Origin: Gleditsia sinensis
Lineage: Eukaryota > Streptophyta > Magnoliopsida > Fabales > Fabaceae
Assembly: GCA_037074535.1 (NCBI GenBank)
Contig: CM073467.1
Location: 61,864,001-61,928,000 of the forward strand
Length of the DNA: 64,000 nt
Reading direction: 5' to 3'
Program-made: the position numbers and the translations under genes
Shown here: positions 35,576 through 47,975 of the stretch, piece after piece
Layout of the letters: the number at the start of each line of letters is the position of its first letter
How positions within the stretch are numbered: position 1 is the first letter of the stretch
The notes under the pieces: generated by a model
Told to the model about the DNA's origin: nothing
The model's input: the letters and a program-made list of their open reading frames with translations, nothing else
Databases searched by the model: none

Positions 35576-36311
35576 AAATAGATTTAGTTATCGCTGTACT
35601 TATTTGTGCAAAATGTATGTATGTATAAATTAGTTTTTTCAATGGATCTAATCTTGAATATTTAAACTACTTGAGATAAAACAAAAAGGCAAGCGATATG
35701 ATTGCCTTCATACGTTTTTTTGAACATATACATGAAATTTCAGATATATGTAACTGAAAACTTGAGCCAAAAAACTTATGTCCAAAAACTTGACCACGCA
35801 TGTCCACACAGAAAACACAGTTATTAGTAATGGTCAACTTAAGCCTTAGATACTGAAGATTGCACAGATGATTAAAAGCCAAGTATGTATTATCTATCTA
35901 AACTAAGAATAAAAAAATAAAACCCCAAAACCAGCCTATACAAACTGCTCTCACACATGATACTTCATTCTTGCTCAAGAAACCAAGCTTATACCATAAT
36001 CCAGATTGATTTTTAGGAAGACGAAGCCAAAATTAAAATTAAACCAAGAGATGCTTTTCGACAATATACATATATCTAGGCAATATCAATCAAAGCTAGA
36101 AACCCAAAACAAGCATATAAACCAATCAAAATTATAGAGAAATACCATTGACATATATAAGTTTTATTATTGTTTTAACAGTGCCAAGCCAAGCAATACT
36201 AAATGAAGTCTCAGATATAAATTGAAAATATATAGCACATATAAATAAGACTGAGTATATATGCTACTTTAATAGCAAGCAGCTTGGCTTCGATCGTCTG
36301 TGGCCAATACC
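33634..36311. other. Intergenic region between zinc-finger genes 1 and 2
   Basis: Gene 1 promoter (TATA-like ATTTATAAG near 33735), then AT-rich DNA. Parts of 34100-34650 match 56340-57070 and again 60170-60350 (for example around TTGACAAAAA.TTGGA). Dinucleotide tracts are at 35490-35575. The right end is gene 2's 3' UTR. No further gene. Confidence 0.55.
35490..35575. repeat. Microsatellites (TA)n and (CT)n
   Basis: A (TA)n run at about 35490-35511, then (CT)n from about 35531 leading directly into a second (TA)n that ends near 35575. Confidence 0.95.
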
Positions 36312-37219
36312 TTAGGGCTTATCTTCATCTTCATCAACTTCAGGAAGCTCATTCAGGTCAAATCGATTGATCTTCCTTTCCCCACCATCATTCCTCTCTG
36401 CTGCACCAGAAATCTTCGTCTCCTTCTCCTCTTCCTTTTTCTCAGCACCCAACTCCACTCCTTCCATTGGTTGATTTAAATCAAACCCGCGTCCTCCAGC
36501 CCCCGTCTCAGTACCACTATCTCCCCCTTTACCTGCAAACGCAAACATAAATGTTCAAAACGTAGTAAAATTCAAAATCAAACAAAATACTTTCAGATAC
36601 TGTTTTGTTTTTTTATACCCTGATCCGCTGGCTGGTCATGAACTTCTTGTCTTGTAGGGGACGAAGCCGGATCAATAGGTGGTCGATGAAGATGCTGATT
36701 CCGATTCGGGTGTGATGCTTGCATATGCTCAAACATTATCTTCCAAGTCGCAAACTTTTCCAGGCAGACGCGACAAGCGGGTCGCTCATCCGAAGGCTCT
36801 TCCGGTGCAGACGAGGGCTTGCGCTTCAGCTTAACCCTCCTTCCACTGCTTGATCGCCCACTTGGATCCTCCACCGCAACCGCAACCTCAAGAGCCGCGG
36901 CCGATGACCCACCTACCCCAATGGGAACCTGCTGAACCGGTACCTCCACTAAATTAAAATTGTCTCCCATTGATGCCTCCATAGTCTCAGAGGACCCACC
37001 TTCGCCACATGTCATTCTCAGCGCCTTTTTAGGGATTCTCAAAGTTTTCTTAAAGAATCTTCGTCCCTTTTCTCCTTTACCGGTTCCTGCTTCGGCAGCA
37101 GCAGCACTAGCAGTATTCTGGGTCGAGGCAACGATTTCGGGCTTATCAGTAGGAGGGCGTTGATCTGGGGAAGAGGAGGGAGACTTTTTAGAGGTGGAGT
37201 TCTCCTTAGGGTTCTGCAT
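36312..37219 (-). CDS. Single C2H2 zinc-finger protein with two DLN-type EAR motifs (gene 2)
   Basis: Two exons, 37219-36619 and 36532-36312, giving 273 residues. Same layout as gene 1: start MQNPKENSTSKK, low-complexity N-terminal half, basic RRVKLKRKPSS, one finger CRVCLEKFATWKIMFEHMQASH, then an exon with FDLNQPMEGVE and FDLNELPEVDEDEDKP. The last His spacing is x4 instead of x3, and the helix reads WKIMFEH instead of WKAAFGH. It also has an extra basic block near residue 55 (RRFFKKTLRIPKKALR) that the other two lack. The most diverged member of the cluster. It has no recognisable copy in the second duplication block. Likely a nuclear repressor; inferred only from the motifs. Confidence 0.87.
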
Positions 37220-38550
37220 GGCTAATTCCGAAAAGAAAGAGAAACCTAAAACTTTGAAAATAAGGAGAATCGGAATAAATGAATTGGTCTCTGAGAGAAG
37301 CTTATGAATCTCTGCAATGGCGAAGCAAAATGTTAGGAAACGAAGGATTATATTGAGTGTAAGAGAAGGGCTACAGATACAACGTTTTCAAATCTTTTCC
37401 TTTTCTGAAGGTGGCAACATATGGCAGGTTGTCTGATCAGATTTTTTTTTTCCCCTCTCTTTCTTTCTTTCTTTTATTTATCCTTTTTTTTTTTTTGGAC
37501 AGAATTGGTTGTGTCTTTGTTAATCGGTTCTGACACGGGAGAGCTTAATTTGGGTCTCTTGCGGGCTGGGTTCAAGGCCCAATTTTTTGTTGTCGCATTT
37601 TCATTTTAACATTTTTCCTACTTCGACTTTTTTCCTTTAGGACAATATTTCGATTTTTTTGATTTTAAAAGAATATTACCTTTTCCAACTGGAGTGGATG
37701 GTCCTCTCATTTCTTTCTTTTTTCCCTTTTTTAGGTAACAAAAAATTTGTAAAGTTTAGCAAAATCCCCGGGACAGACTTCAATTGCTCATGAATTGGAT
37801 ACAAGTCAGGTATAATACAGTTTTGTACAGCAAAGCTACCTACAAAATTTTTCATAAATTATATATATTGCTAGCTGTATATAAATTTAATTAAGAAACT
37901 TTGTTCACTTAATTTTTTTTTTTCAAACTAAGATTCAACTATACGATCATTTGTATATTGTTTATGATTTTTTTTTTGGCATAACTAACATTTATTTAAT
38001 ACTATCATACGCATAAAAATAGCTATGGTTATCAAAATTTGAGGGGTAAAGAGGCAAATATTTGGATAGGCCTGAATAGTTGTTCTTAAGTCTCTAAATT
38101 CATATTTGATAGGGGTTGATAACCCCATTAAATAAATTCCATATTTTGATCAAATTTTTTTATTAAAAAAAATACAATATATTTGGACCGCAGAGTTATT
38201 ATCATTGTTTTCCTTTGAGGATATATTATTTAAATGCGGCATTGCTGCATATCTAAATTCTATGTATGTAATAACAGCATCATATTATCCTTACAATATA
38301 ATTGATAATAAAAATGTATATAATTTCTTTCCTTAATATCGTGAATATGTATTCCTTATTTTCTATTTTTTGACCTGTTTCGTGGGTGCCTTGTGCAATT
38401 TTCTATCAATGCAGAATTTCAAAGAAATGTTTTTAATTTCTTGTTTTTGGTGATGCTAGGGAGCTATATTATTTTCAATTTATTGTGAATTAAATCAAAA
38501 TTGAAATTAGTGTACTAAGACTCTCAAAAATTATCCAATTAATTCAATAT
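37220..38550. other. Upstream of zinc-finger gene 2 and intergenic DNA
   Basis: Leader and promoter of gene 2, then AT-rich DNA. From about 37790 to 38340 the sequence is repeated at about 62430-62810 (for example TATTTGGACCGCAGAGTTAT and GGCATTGCTGCATATCTAAA). No gene seen. Confidence 0.6.
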
Positions 38551-38990
38551 GAACCCATTTGGATAATAAAATTTATAATTTATTAAAATTTATCTATCAG
38601 TATAAGTACTTTTATAATAAAAAATAATATTTTAATAAATTTAAATAAATAACTTATTAATTTTTAATAAATTAATTTTAACTTATTTTATAAGTCAATT
38701 TTTTAAATTTATTAAAATTTTTTTTTATAAAAACTCAAATTCATATGACCAAGAAACTATTTTGCACTTTTATAAATTAAAATTTTATCAAAATTATACC
38801 ATTTATCTTTCTACTTCCATCAAAATTATATCTAAATATTTTAAAATAAATTTATAAATTTAAAAAATATTTTTTAAAATATATATTCAAATGTTAAATA
38901 ATTTAATTAAAATTTGTTTTTTATAAATATTTTTTATATAAAATTTTATTTTATAAATATTTAAATAAATTATATATCCAAACTGAATCT
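38551..38990. mobile_element. AT-rich MITE-like element
   Basis: The ends GAACCCATTTGGATAATAAA and TTATATATCCAAACTGAATC are imperfect inverted repeats around an extremely AT-rich interior. The flanking text continues with sequence found near 63 kb, where no such element is visible, which supports an insertion. Target duplication not resolved. Confidence 0.5.
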
Positions 38991-40161
38991 ACGTGAATCA
39001 CTCAAGCATCTAGCATTAAAGAATGGGCTTTTCAAGCAGATATACTTTTTTATTTATAAAAGAAAAAAGGATGCGTAAGTCCAGCCCAGGACTATAGCTT
39101 GTTGGCCACTCTGCATATGCAGGGCAGAACGGCGATACTGGACTCCCAAAACTTTCCTAACAGCTCCTGAACTCCCTGACCAGGAACTTCTTGTATGAAA
39201 AAGTAATTGGAATAAAAATAAAAGAGTCCTTGCCCATCCTACTTGTAATCTTTCTTTCTTGTTTAGACAACTGAAAATTAAGAGAAATACATCATATACT
39301 AACTAATGAGAGAAAAACTATCATGAAAGAAGAAAATTACAAAAACAGAAGAAATGAAAAAAATAAAATGGAAGCGGGGACAGCCCTCCCCTTAAGTTCT
39401 CAAGCTTCTCCCTCTCTCTCAAATGCTAGCATTTACTGAGTCACGTGCAACCGTAAAATCCATTCTACTTGTAATTGATTGAACAGCAATTGCCAGTATA
39501 CGGCAAACATAGAACATCTTCTACTCACCTACAACTCGCACGAACCAGAGCTAGTCATCCAGATATGAATTATAGAAAAAGGTAAGTTCCTTGAGTAGCA
39601 AATTGATACATTATTAGTTGACAATGTTTAAGCTAATAGCATAAAAAGTTACATTTACAAGTGAAATAAAGAACCACGAGGTAGAATGATGCTTCTATTT
39701 ACATACTCTGTCATTATAGTGCTGAGTTTCACACAAATTTCAAGCATCTTAATTAACTAAAATCATCAGTTATAAAAATAAATTTTAAACTAAAAACGTA
39801 AAGTATAAATGAACTAAACATTACTCGAATTAATGTTTTATTTAAGTTTCGCCAATTATTTTACCGATCTGCATAAAAATAATGAAAGTGTAAAACTTTC
39901 TAAAGCAAGTACCAAATATAAACTCTAAATTTGACAAACAATTAATGTGACCCATTAACAAGTATGGACAGGAAGAAAACAGGGCTATCGGAATACCAAT
40001 GATATAATCTACACCAACATCTCAGCCATGGGGATTATAATTTGAAAAGATTTCTGATTTATTTATAGCCAATAAGGCACTTGAACAGAGTTCAAACAGA
40101 CCAATCTCAGCCGTCCGCATGATGGACCTTCACAGAAGGGAACTATTGAAGGCCTTATGAG
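38991..40161. other. Intergenic DNA, right edge of duplication block 1
   Basis: About 39015-39550 matches pieces of 61975-62410 and 62980-63960 (AATGGGCTTTTCA, ATTGGACTCC.AAAAC, TCCTTGCCCATCCTACTTGTAAT and AGCAATTGCCAGTATACGG). Beyond 39550 it is AT-rich. The last 100 bp before the ubiquilin exon read as its 3' UTR. Confidence 0.55.
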
Positions 40162-40309
40162 CTATTGTCCAGTGTTCCCGAGAAGCCGTTCAACTGCTGC
40201 ATGAACATCCCCTGAAGTGGCAATAAGAGCTCTTATGTTCTCTTGCCTATCAAAGAAGCCCATCTCTTGAAGCTATATAGCTGGATGGCATACAGTTGCT
40301 CTGGTGGCT
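40162..40309 (-). pseudogene. Last exon of a ubiquilin/DSK2-like gene (UBA domain), frameshifted and orphaned
   Basis: On the minus strand an acceptor (cttctcag) is followed by codons for PPEQLYAIQLYS, and after a lost base (about 40268-40272) by MGFFDRQENIRALIATSG and VHAAVERLLGNTGQ, then TAG. This is the UBA domain that closes DSK2/ubiquilin shuttle proteins, which carry ubiquitylated cargo to the proteasome. The ubiquitin-like and STI1 parts are absent: the sequence upstream (above 40310) is intron-like and then a copia remnant. The exon structure with its acceptor shows it is a broken piece of a normal gene copy and not a processed retrocopy. Confidence 0.85.
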
Positions 40310-40739
40310 CTGAGAAGATAAAAATGTCAGAAAGAGCAGTATAAAATATCTTCCTAAAAGTAGAAAATCTATTCAGAAAATATTTTGAATACGTGCAAGG
40401 CCATAAATGTCACTGTGAAGGTTTATATTTATGATTGGGATACAAATTCTAACCATGTTTGAAAATTGGCACACTTCACATTGAACTGATTTTGGATTTT
40501 TATTGCTAAATAATGATAGAAAAAGCTTGGATAAATACATTTGAAAATGCTATGACACAATTTTGCTTTCGTTATTGAAAATTAAATTTAAATCCAAACC
40601 AAAAATGTGATGAACATGAGTGCTTTGTTTCTCATAGGTTTTATTCGTACTGACTTGGTAGAGTGCTCCTCGTCTCTTAGTATTGCCAATCATCTTTTCT
40701 AAGTCTAAATCCTAAAAAGAACAATGGATAAAGGTAAAT

Positions 40740-42097
40740 TTGACAATACAATTTGAATCTCAAGTAAGTTTGATAATGGAAAATAAGTTGCAAGTTAAAT
40801 TAGGGACTAAGAGGACAGGTTCCAAGGTTAAGTTTTCAGATAAGATAACTTTTTCAATACTAATCATAGGTGAGAGAGATCCATCAATTATTTTAACATT
40901 ATAATTTTCCTTGCATGAGTGACACTCAAAGAATAGAGAGGGATTTCTTGTCATGTGATCTAAGGCTTCAGAGTCTGTTATCAAATTTGAGGAATTTTTA
41001 GCTTTCACATTTAAGGTGTTCAAGAAAGTATCTTTTTGGGCAGTGGTTCTAATTGAGACTTTGGTTAAGGATGGTAATCCTTGGGCAAGCATTTTTTGTC
41101 GCCATTCAATTTGCTCTTCGCTAAAAACAGCAGCTTATCCCTTGTCAGTAGGAGCCACATACCCCCCCTTTGTTCTTTCCCTTTGTGGTTTGGCTTCCAA
41201 CCGGCTTGCCATGGACTTGTCAACACTTTTCTTTTGTGTGGCCCAATCACTGATAGTGATCACATTAAGGCTTGTCTTTCTTTGGTCGAGAATCATTCAT
41301 AAAATTGGTTTCGTGAGTCAGGAGGGCTGAGGTATCTCCAATAGTTGGTGGAGGTTGGATTCCTAACATGATCTTTCACCTACTTTCTTCTCTCCAGCCT
41401 TTGGAAAAAGCTTTACAAATGGACAGGTAAGGCTTGATGCCAAGGATTTGTCCTTTGACTTCGTCTAAACTTTTGTTGAGACCTAGCAATAACTTTAACA
41501 CTCGTTTTCAACAATCGTTTTATATTTAGTAGCATCAATTAGGCATATTACTGATTTGAACTATCAAAGACATCAACCATAAGCAGCTAAGAGTATTGTA
41601 GTAATGGGTGATAGAGACTTGCCTTGTTTGAGATTATGTCGTGCACTCTTCATCTCAAACAATTTAGCTATATTTTCTTTGTCCAAATAGGTCTCCTTGA
41701 CAACAGTCCAAATTTCATGGGCAATGTCATAAAAGAGGAAATTTTGCTCAATTTCATTAATCATGGTGTTGATGAGCCATGATATGACCATATTATTCTC
41801 GGTCTCTCATGTTTTAAAAGCAAAATCATTTGTTCCTGGTTGAGTAACAACACCAATGATATAATCACCCGTGCCTTTTCCTGAAATAAACATTGTAATG
41901 TAATGGATTTTGCCCATGGAATATAGTTATGGGCATTCAATTTGTTTCCAGTAACGAGAGATCTCTTGGAATCTCCATGAGTCACTGGATAAGAGGAAGT
42001 ATTGGACTAAGTGTTGAGTTCATATGCCATTAGAGGAAAAAAAATTCTTAAAAGATGAAAATACAAAAGTTGGCCCAGAAAGACTGCTTTAATACTA
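40740..42097 (-). mobile_element. Ty1/copia remnant: gag and protease, with primer-binding site
   Basis: Read on the minus strand: primer-binding site remnant at about 42086-42097 (decayed from the usual initiator Met-tRNA site), gag start region near 41985 (GNKLNAHNYIPWAKS), gag core near 41790-41600 (SWLINTMINEIEQNFLFYDIAHEIW), and protease region near 41000-40760, where the expected DSGA reads DSEA (DSEALDHMT) and NLTCNLFSI follows. Integrase and reverse transcriptase are missing. Several frame breaks. Confidence 0.75.
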
Positions 42098-42540
42098 TGA
42101 AAAAAAATTAACAAACAGCGAAGTAGTATTAGAGAGTAAGGTAAATGTGCAGAAAACCGGAAAAGGAATTCTGTATTTCATGAATCTAAAGCTCATATAC
42201 ATCGCCTATTTATATACGACCGAGGGAGTAACAACTAGAACTGAAAATCACAAAGACCATGATTTCCGAAACAGACTAAATCTGAAACTGTGCATATTGG
42301 TTAGTTACAAAGGCTTCAGATCAATTTGTTTACAGCATCTTCAGGCCAGTTGTTTACAATATCTATAGATCTTGATGGAATCTCAGGATCTTTAGGGATT
42401 AGGCTGGTAATTTAAACAACCAGAGATTTAGGAAGACTTGTGGTTAGCTGGCATAGGCTGTCCCAGCAATTTCGGTTCAGATCAACCCTCAAGTTGCTTG
42501 TGAACCGTCCGGGTTTCTAGAATACCAATGTCAAATGATA
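42098..42540 (-). mobile_element. LTR-like sequence of the copia remnant
   Basis: Starts right beside the primer-binding site with a terminal CA (minus strand). A TATA-like TATATAAATAGG on the minus strand near 42202-42215 fits an LTR promoter. The outer end is not clear to me; 42540 is approximate. Confidence 0.45.
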
Positions 42541-42835
42541 CAACTTTCTACTGCAAATAAAGCAACACAATGTCAAAATCACATTCTCTTTCCATATGCT
42601 TAGCTAGGAGGGCTGCTAACCCCAACCATTTGACCTCTACAGCACCCAGTCCAACCAGTTCAGATACTATGATTATTAATTCAAATATTAAAAAACTTTG
42701 AGAATTCTCCACAAAAGGAAAAAACATGCAATTATCAGCATCTTGATCAAATTGATTGCAAGTTTTGGCAAACAAATAAATGTACCAAACCATATGCTTG
42801 GAAGAGAATATTCAGTTACAAACTTCATACCGAAT

Positions 42836-43545
42836 TGTTAGAACAGTGAACACAAGATTATCAATTTACTGCTATGGATTTCATACCATAAGTGATACAG
42901 AGTTCACTACCCTAGCACTAGCAGAAGAAGTCACCAGCCTACAATGACAATTTGCACAGTTTAGTTAAATATTTTATTGATTAGGACAAGGTAATTCTAT
43001 AGAGAGCTCTATCTCTCAAAAGATTGAGGATTCTCACCATTTGATTCATTTCAATATTTATGGACTATAAACTAAAAGATCAAAATGAAAATCTCAAAAT
43101 AAATCTAATAGGACCCTCCAGCAGATACTATATTTAGAGAAATCTAACAATAGAATATCATAGAGATAGAGAACAGAGTGTACCTTGATGATAACTTTCA
43201 GTAATCTTCTTAAGACTCCTCTCCTCAGTCTAATGCAGAAATGTGTAAAGAAATCAAAGCAACAAACAAGGACAGTTTCTGGCACATTCTCAAGGCTGCC
43301 AGTATGCCTCCCCTTTCTCTCCCTTAGTTCCTCCCTACCCCCTGTCTTCCCCCATCCTCCTTTTCTCCTTTCCCGTAACCAATTCTGCAGTCATAATCGT
43401 TTCTTCCCTGTGGCCATTTTCCTCTAGACACCTATCCTCTTTTGTGTTTTCATATTTTTCACATGTTTCCAATTCTTTTAACGCTCCCGCAATTCCCTTC
43501 TTATTTTTTCTTCTCTGATAGACCCTTTTTATGGGAGGTCTAACA
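42836..43545 (-). mobile_element. 3' LTR of a Ty3/gypsy element
   Basis: On the minus strand it starts TGTTAG (43545) and ends CTAACA (42836), a matching terminal inverted hexamer, about 710 bp. A polypurine tract (GGGGGCGGGGGA) lies just before it at about 43546-43558. The last 270 bp also occur at 11173-11439. Confidence 0.8.
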
Positions 43546-46134
43546 ATCCCCCGCCCCCGAAGTGACACTTTGTCCTCAAGGTGAAAATAAGGAAAGTCAT
43601 TATTGATTAATTCATAGTGCTCCTAGGTATTCTCAAAGGTTGGCAAGCCTTGCCACTGAATTAAAACTTCTATGGTTCCATCCACTCTAGTTTGCACATC
43701 TATCACCTTCTCAGAATGTACTTGTAACTCCAATTCTTGAGTTAGGCAGGAGAGAAGTGGTTGGCTTTTTATTTCATTATTGAGACATTTCTTGAACTGT
43801 GAAACATGGAACACTGGATGGATGCGTGCAGTAAATGGAAGGTCTAATCGATATGCCACTAACCTTATTCGTTCTAATATCTAGTATGGCCTGTAGAATC
43901 TAGGACTCAGCTTCTCGTTGGAACACTTGGCCAGGGAGTGTAGGCGATATGGCTATAGTTTGAGAAAAACCCATTCTCCCTCTGTAAATTCTACTTCCCT
44001 CCTTTTGCCGTTAGCAAATTTGATCATTTGCTATTGGGCTTTGGCCAAATTCTCCTTTAGGTGATTGAGAATAATGTCTCTATTTTGGAGATGTTCATTA
44101 ACCTCTTCCATACGAGATAGAACTTCGGTGTGTCTAAGTAATAGAGGGGGGTCTCTCCCATATAATGCTCGAAAGGGATTCATTCCCAATGAGGTATGGT
44201 AGGTTGTATTAAACTAGAACTCTGTCTAGGGGAGCCATTTAGGCCACTATTTGGGGTGATATCTTGTGAAACAACAAAGATAAGTCTCAAAGCATCGGTT
44301 AACTACTTCTGTTTGTCCGTCGGTTTGTGGATGATAAGCGGAGCTTAGTTTGAGAGTGGTTCCAGAGAGCTTAAACAATTCTAACCAAAAATTGCTAACA
44401 AATACCTTGTCCCTATCTGATACTATAGACTTTGACTACCCATGCAAGCGCACCACTTCCTTGATAAAAATTTCAGCAATTTGTATAGCATTGAAAGGGG
44501 GTCTGAGCGCTATGAAATGGCTGAATTTTGTTAATCTGTTAATAACCACAAAGATGCAGTCTAGTCATTGAGCCTTGGGTAACTCAGTGACAAAATCCAT
44601 GGAGATGTCTTCCTAGACTTGTGAGGAAATAGGGAAAGGCTGCAGTAGACCAGCATGATGCATTGCTTGATATTTGTTTCTTTGGCATATTTCACGGGAA
44701 GCCACGAAGTGTCTAATATCCCTCTTTAGCTCTTCCTAGAAAAACATACTAGATACCCTCTTGTAAGTGCGAAAAAATCCCGAATGCCCTCCCAAGGGTA
44801 ATGCATGAAATTCTTGCAAGATTTTTGGAATGAGATGTGAAGATTAACTGGGGACTAACCTGCCCTTGTATAACAATCTCTCATGGATTAGACTGTAATT
44901 GGGACATCTCACTGGATCCACCAACAATTTTTGGACTATGATCCTCAATTTCTCATCTTAACTTATTTCCTCCTCTGTGGTGTCAAAATCAACCGTGTGA
45001 GCCTGGGTGATAGCCACGTTGTCCAGCTGAACATCCTCCTTTCTAGAGAGGGCATCAACTGCCTTATTTTCACATCCCAGCTTATACTGAATTTCGAAGT
45101 CGAATCTCAATAACTTAATCACACATTTTTGTTTATCTTTCCCTAAAATCTTCTACTCCATGAGAAATTTCAGATTTCTTTGGTCTGTTTTAATGATGAA
45201 ATGTCTGTCAATTAGGTAGTGACGCCATTTCTTTAATGCTACCGCGATTGCCATCTACTCTCATTCATATACCGATTTGGTCTGGACTCGCAAGGATAGG
45301 GCTTTACTGAAGTAAGCCAGGGGCTTTCCTTCTTGCATCAAAACTGCCCCTAAACCTGAACCAGAGGCATCAGTCTCCACAACAAAATTTTTCTGAAAGT
45401 TGGGCAATGCAAGGATAGGTAAGGTTGTCATTGCTTCCTTCAATTTTGCAAAGGTTGTTGAGGCTTCTTCTCTCCAGCTGAACGAGTCTTTTCTAAGCAA
45501 CCTAGTAAGTGGTTCAGTTAATTTTTCATAATTCTTCACGAACCTCTTATAATATCCAATAAGTTCCAAGAAACCTCTGAAAGTTTTTAATGACTGGGGT
45601 TGAGGCCAATCCATTATGTGGATTATTCTGCCAGGGTTAGCGGCTATCCCTTTTGAAGAAATAATGTGCCCCAGATAATCAATCTCGCTTCTACCAAATG
45701 AGCATTTCTTACCAGTTACATACAACTAGTTGTGGTAAAGTATAGTGAAAGCTTCCTGCAGGTGAAGATAGTGGGAGGTCCAATCCTTGCTATAAACTAA
45801 TATGTCATAAAAAAATACCAAAATAAATTTATGCAAGTAGGGTCTAAACAGGTTGTTTATTAAAGACTAAAATGTTGAGGGTGTATTTGATAATCCAAAC
45901 AGCATCACATGAAATTCGTAATGGCAATCTCATTCTGATTTGATGACATCCAGATTTTAAATCCAGTTTAGAGAATATTGTAGCAGTTCTAAGTTCATCC
46001 AGCAATTCATCAATGGCTAGAATGGGAAATTTGTCTGGGATGGTGATGTCGCTAAGAGCACGATAATCAACGCAAAAATGCCACCCTCCATCTTTCTTTT
46101 TCACCAAAGTACTTGCGTAAATTTTTCCCAACAA
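43546..46134 (-). mobile_element. 5'-truncated Ty3/gypsy polyprotein remnant (RT, RNase H, integrase)
   Basis: From high to low coordinates on the minus strand: reverse transcriptase fingers/palm (46134-45844, VKKKDGGW, DYRALSD, IFSKLDLKSG), a YDILVY segment near 45800, RT connection and RNase H (45725-45261, ETDASGSGLGAVL), integrase with many stops (about 45000-43900), and the integrase C-terminal domain (43859-43623, PVFHVSQFKK and IQWQGLP). Gag, protease and the 5' LTR are absent; the element is cut off at about 46135. Non-functional. Confidence 0.85.
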
Positions 46135-46545
46135 AATGGGATAGCTAAAAGAAAAAACAGATATCTCCTTGAAGTAACCCGATCCATTATGTTTGGAAGA
46201 AAGGTTCCAAATTTTTTTTGGGGGAATGCTATCCTTATAAGTTACTACATCATTAATAGATTTCCTACTCGGATGCTAAACTATAAAACCCCTTAAATCA
46301 TCTCCTTCAATTTTTTTCTCACACCAGGACCATTGATTCCTTATCTCTCAAATTTTTTGGCTGCAAGGCCTTTATTCATATCCATGATCACCAACGTAAT
46401 AAACTTGACCCGCGTGCTCACCCGTACATCTTTGCTGGGTATTCTGCTACTCAGCATGGGCATAGGTGCTACTCACCAGAAAAACAGAAGTATTTTATTA
46501 CTATGGATGTCACCTTTTTTGAAAACCAAGCCTATTACGTCATAT
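46135..46545 (+). mobile_element. Fragment of a copia integrase in opposite orientation
   Basis: The plus strand reads NGIAKRKNRYLLEV and VPNFFWGNAILISYYIINR, the C-terminal half of a copia integrase core, then degenerate text ending near MDVTFFENQ-like sequence at about 46505-46530. Stops and frame changes are present. It is fused directly to the gypsy reverse transcriptase on the left and to duplication block 2 on the right. Confidence 0.7.
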
Positions 46546-46899
46546 GAGTAATAATAAGGATGCAAAGGCAAAATGGTGTGAGCAAAATTGGCTATGTCAC
46601 CATGTGCTATCTACAATGCAAGAAAATATATTTCTTCTGAAGCCAAGGGCATGTTTGGAACCCTCACCACAAGCTTGGGATGGCTGCGGCCAAGCTTCAA
46701 AATGGAAAACATAATATCCAAACATGACTACAACGCTAGGCGGAATGTTCAGATTTAGATCGAGGGAAGAAAAGTAAAAGGATAATAAGTTTTTTAAAAT
46801 TTTAATTTATAATGAGAAAGAAAATAAAATAAATTAATTTTTATAATCTTTTAATTTTAAACCTTTAAATTTTAATTTGAGGGGAGATAAAGATATTTT
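46546..46899. repeat. Left edge of duplication block 2
   Basis: 46546-46745 matches 30786-30982 closely. The next 150 bp are AT-rich and lead to the copia LTR. The match to block 1 resumes at about 53115, so the copia element sits inside this block. Confidence 0.8.
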
Positions 46900-47147
46900 T
46901 GTTATGAATATTTTATGTGGATGTCCATCATCCCGATATTTTGATTATTCTATCTGATAAGATATTATTTTCAATAATTATCTAAGAGGATAATTATTAC
47001 TAGAGAGTTATCCTACAGCTATATATCACTAGTAAAACTTTCTCACCTACTTATATAAATACTCCCTCATACATGAATGAAGATAACAATTCACTCTCTT
47101 GTTTCTCTCTTACTTTTCTCTCTCTACTTTTAAGTTATTTCATAACA
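46900..47147 (+). repeat. 5' LTR of the copia element
   Basis: Starts TGTTATGAATATTTTATG and ends TTTCATAACA. A TATA-like ACTTATATAAATAC is near 47050. A primer-binding site follows at 47148 (CGTTATCAGCACG). Confidence 0.88.
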
Positions 47148-47234
47148 CGTTATCAGCACGATGTTCTACGTCTACCTTCTGCTTCAAGGTAAGTAATCTT
47201 TATGTACAATTATATTGTTATTGATTTATTTTAT

Positions 47235-47690
47235 TCTTGAAGGACCACATCAATTTATATACAATTTTTTTATTTAAATCTTTCTTCCTCCTGCTTCAAA
47301 TTATATGTCCCTGAAAAATTGTACCAATTTATGTGCAATTATATGTCCCTAAAGGACTGCATTAATTTATGTACAATTATATGTCCCTAAAAGATTGCAT
47401 TAATTTATGTGTAATTATACGTCCCTAAAAAATTACATTAATTTACATACAATTATATGTCCCTGAAGGACTACACCAAATTATATATCTTTAAAGGACT
47501 GCACCAATTTATATGCAATTATATGTCCCTGAATGACTGCACTTATATATCCTTGAAGAACTACACCAATTTATGTGCAATTATATGTCCCTGAAGACTG
47601 TACAAAATTGTATGTCCCTGAAGGACTATACCAATTTATGTGCAAATTATATTACTTTAATTTGTTCCTGAAGGATTGCAACAATTTCAG
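47235..47690 (+). repeat. Tandem repeats (about 38-bp unit) in the copia leader
   Basis: About a dozen imperfect copies of a unit like GTCCCTAAAGGACTGCATTA plus ATTTATGTACAATTATAT, between the primer-binding site and gag. Some copies are shortened. Confidence 0.85.
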
Positions 47691-47975
47691 TTGCATCAAA
47701 TTTATTCCTGAAGAACAATGGTTTTAAGTGTAGCAAATATATTTTATCTCTTCTATTAAATGATTTTTTTTAATAACCCAATATATAGTTCTTCATGTAG
47801 TTTCTTTTTAATCAATTAATATATGTTTTTATCCCTTCTATCTTCATGTAGTTTCTTTAACCTAGTAAAACCTATCACGAAGTTACATGTTTTATTATGA
47901 TATATTTTATTTGAAATGGTTCACTTTATTTATGAATGTTTATTGACTAGCATTATATTTTATGATAGTTTTAAA

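Noticed and set aside
40760..41092. A host aspartic protease gene
   Set aside because: The DHMT and NLTCNLFSI context identifies the copia protease region of a broken element.
42820..42840. Primer-binding-site-like text (TTCGGTATGAAG on the minus strand) beside the gypsy LTR, which would make it a 5' LTR
   Set aside because: A strong polypurine tract and gypsy integrase lie on the other side of the LTR, so it is a 3' LTR; the resemblance is weak.
47235..47690. CRISPR-like array
   Set aside because: Direct tandem repeats without unique spacers, in a plant retrotransposon leader.
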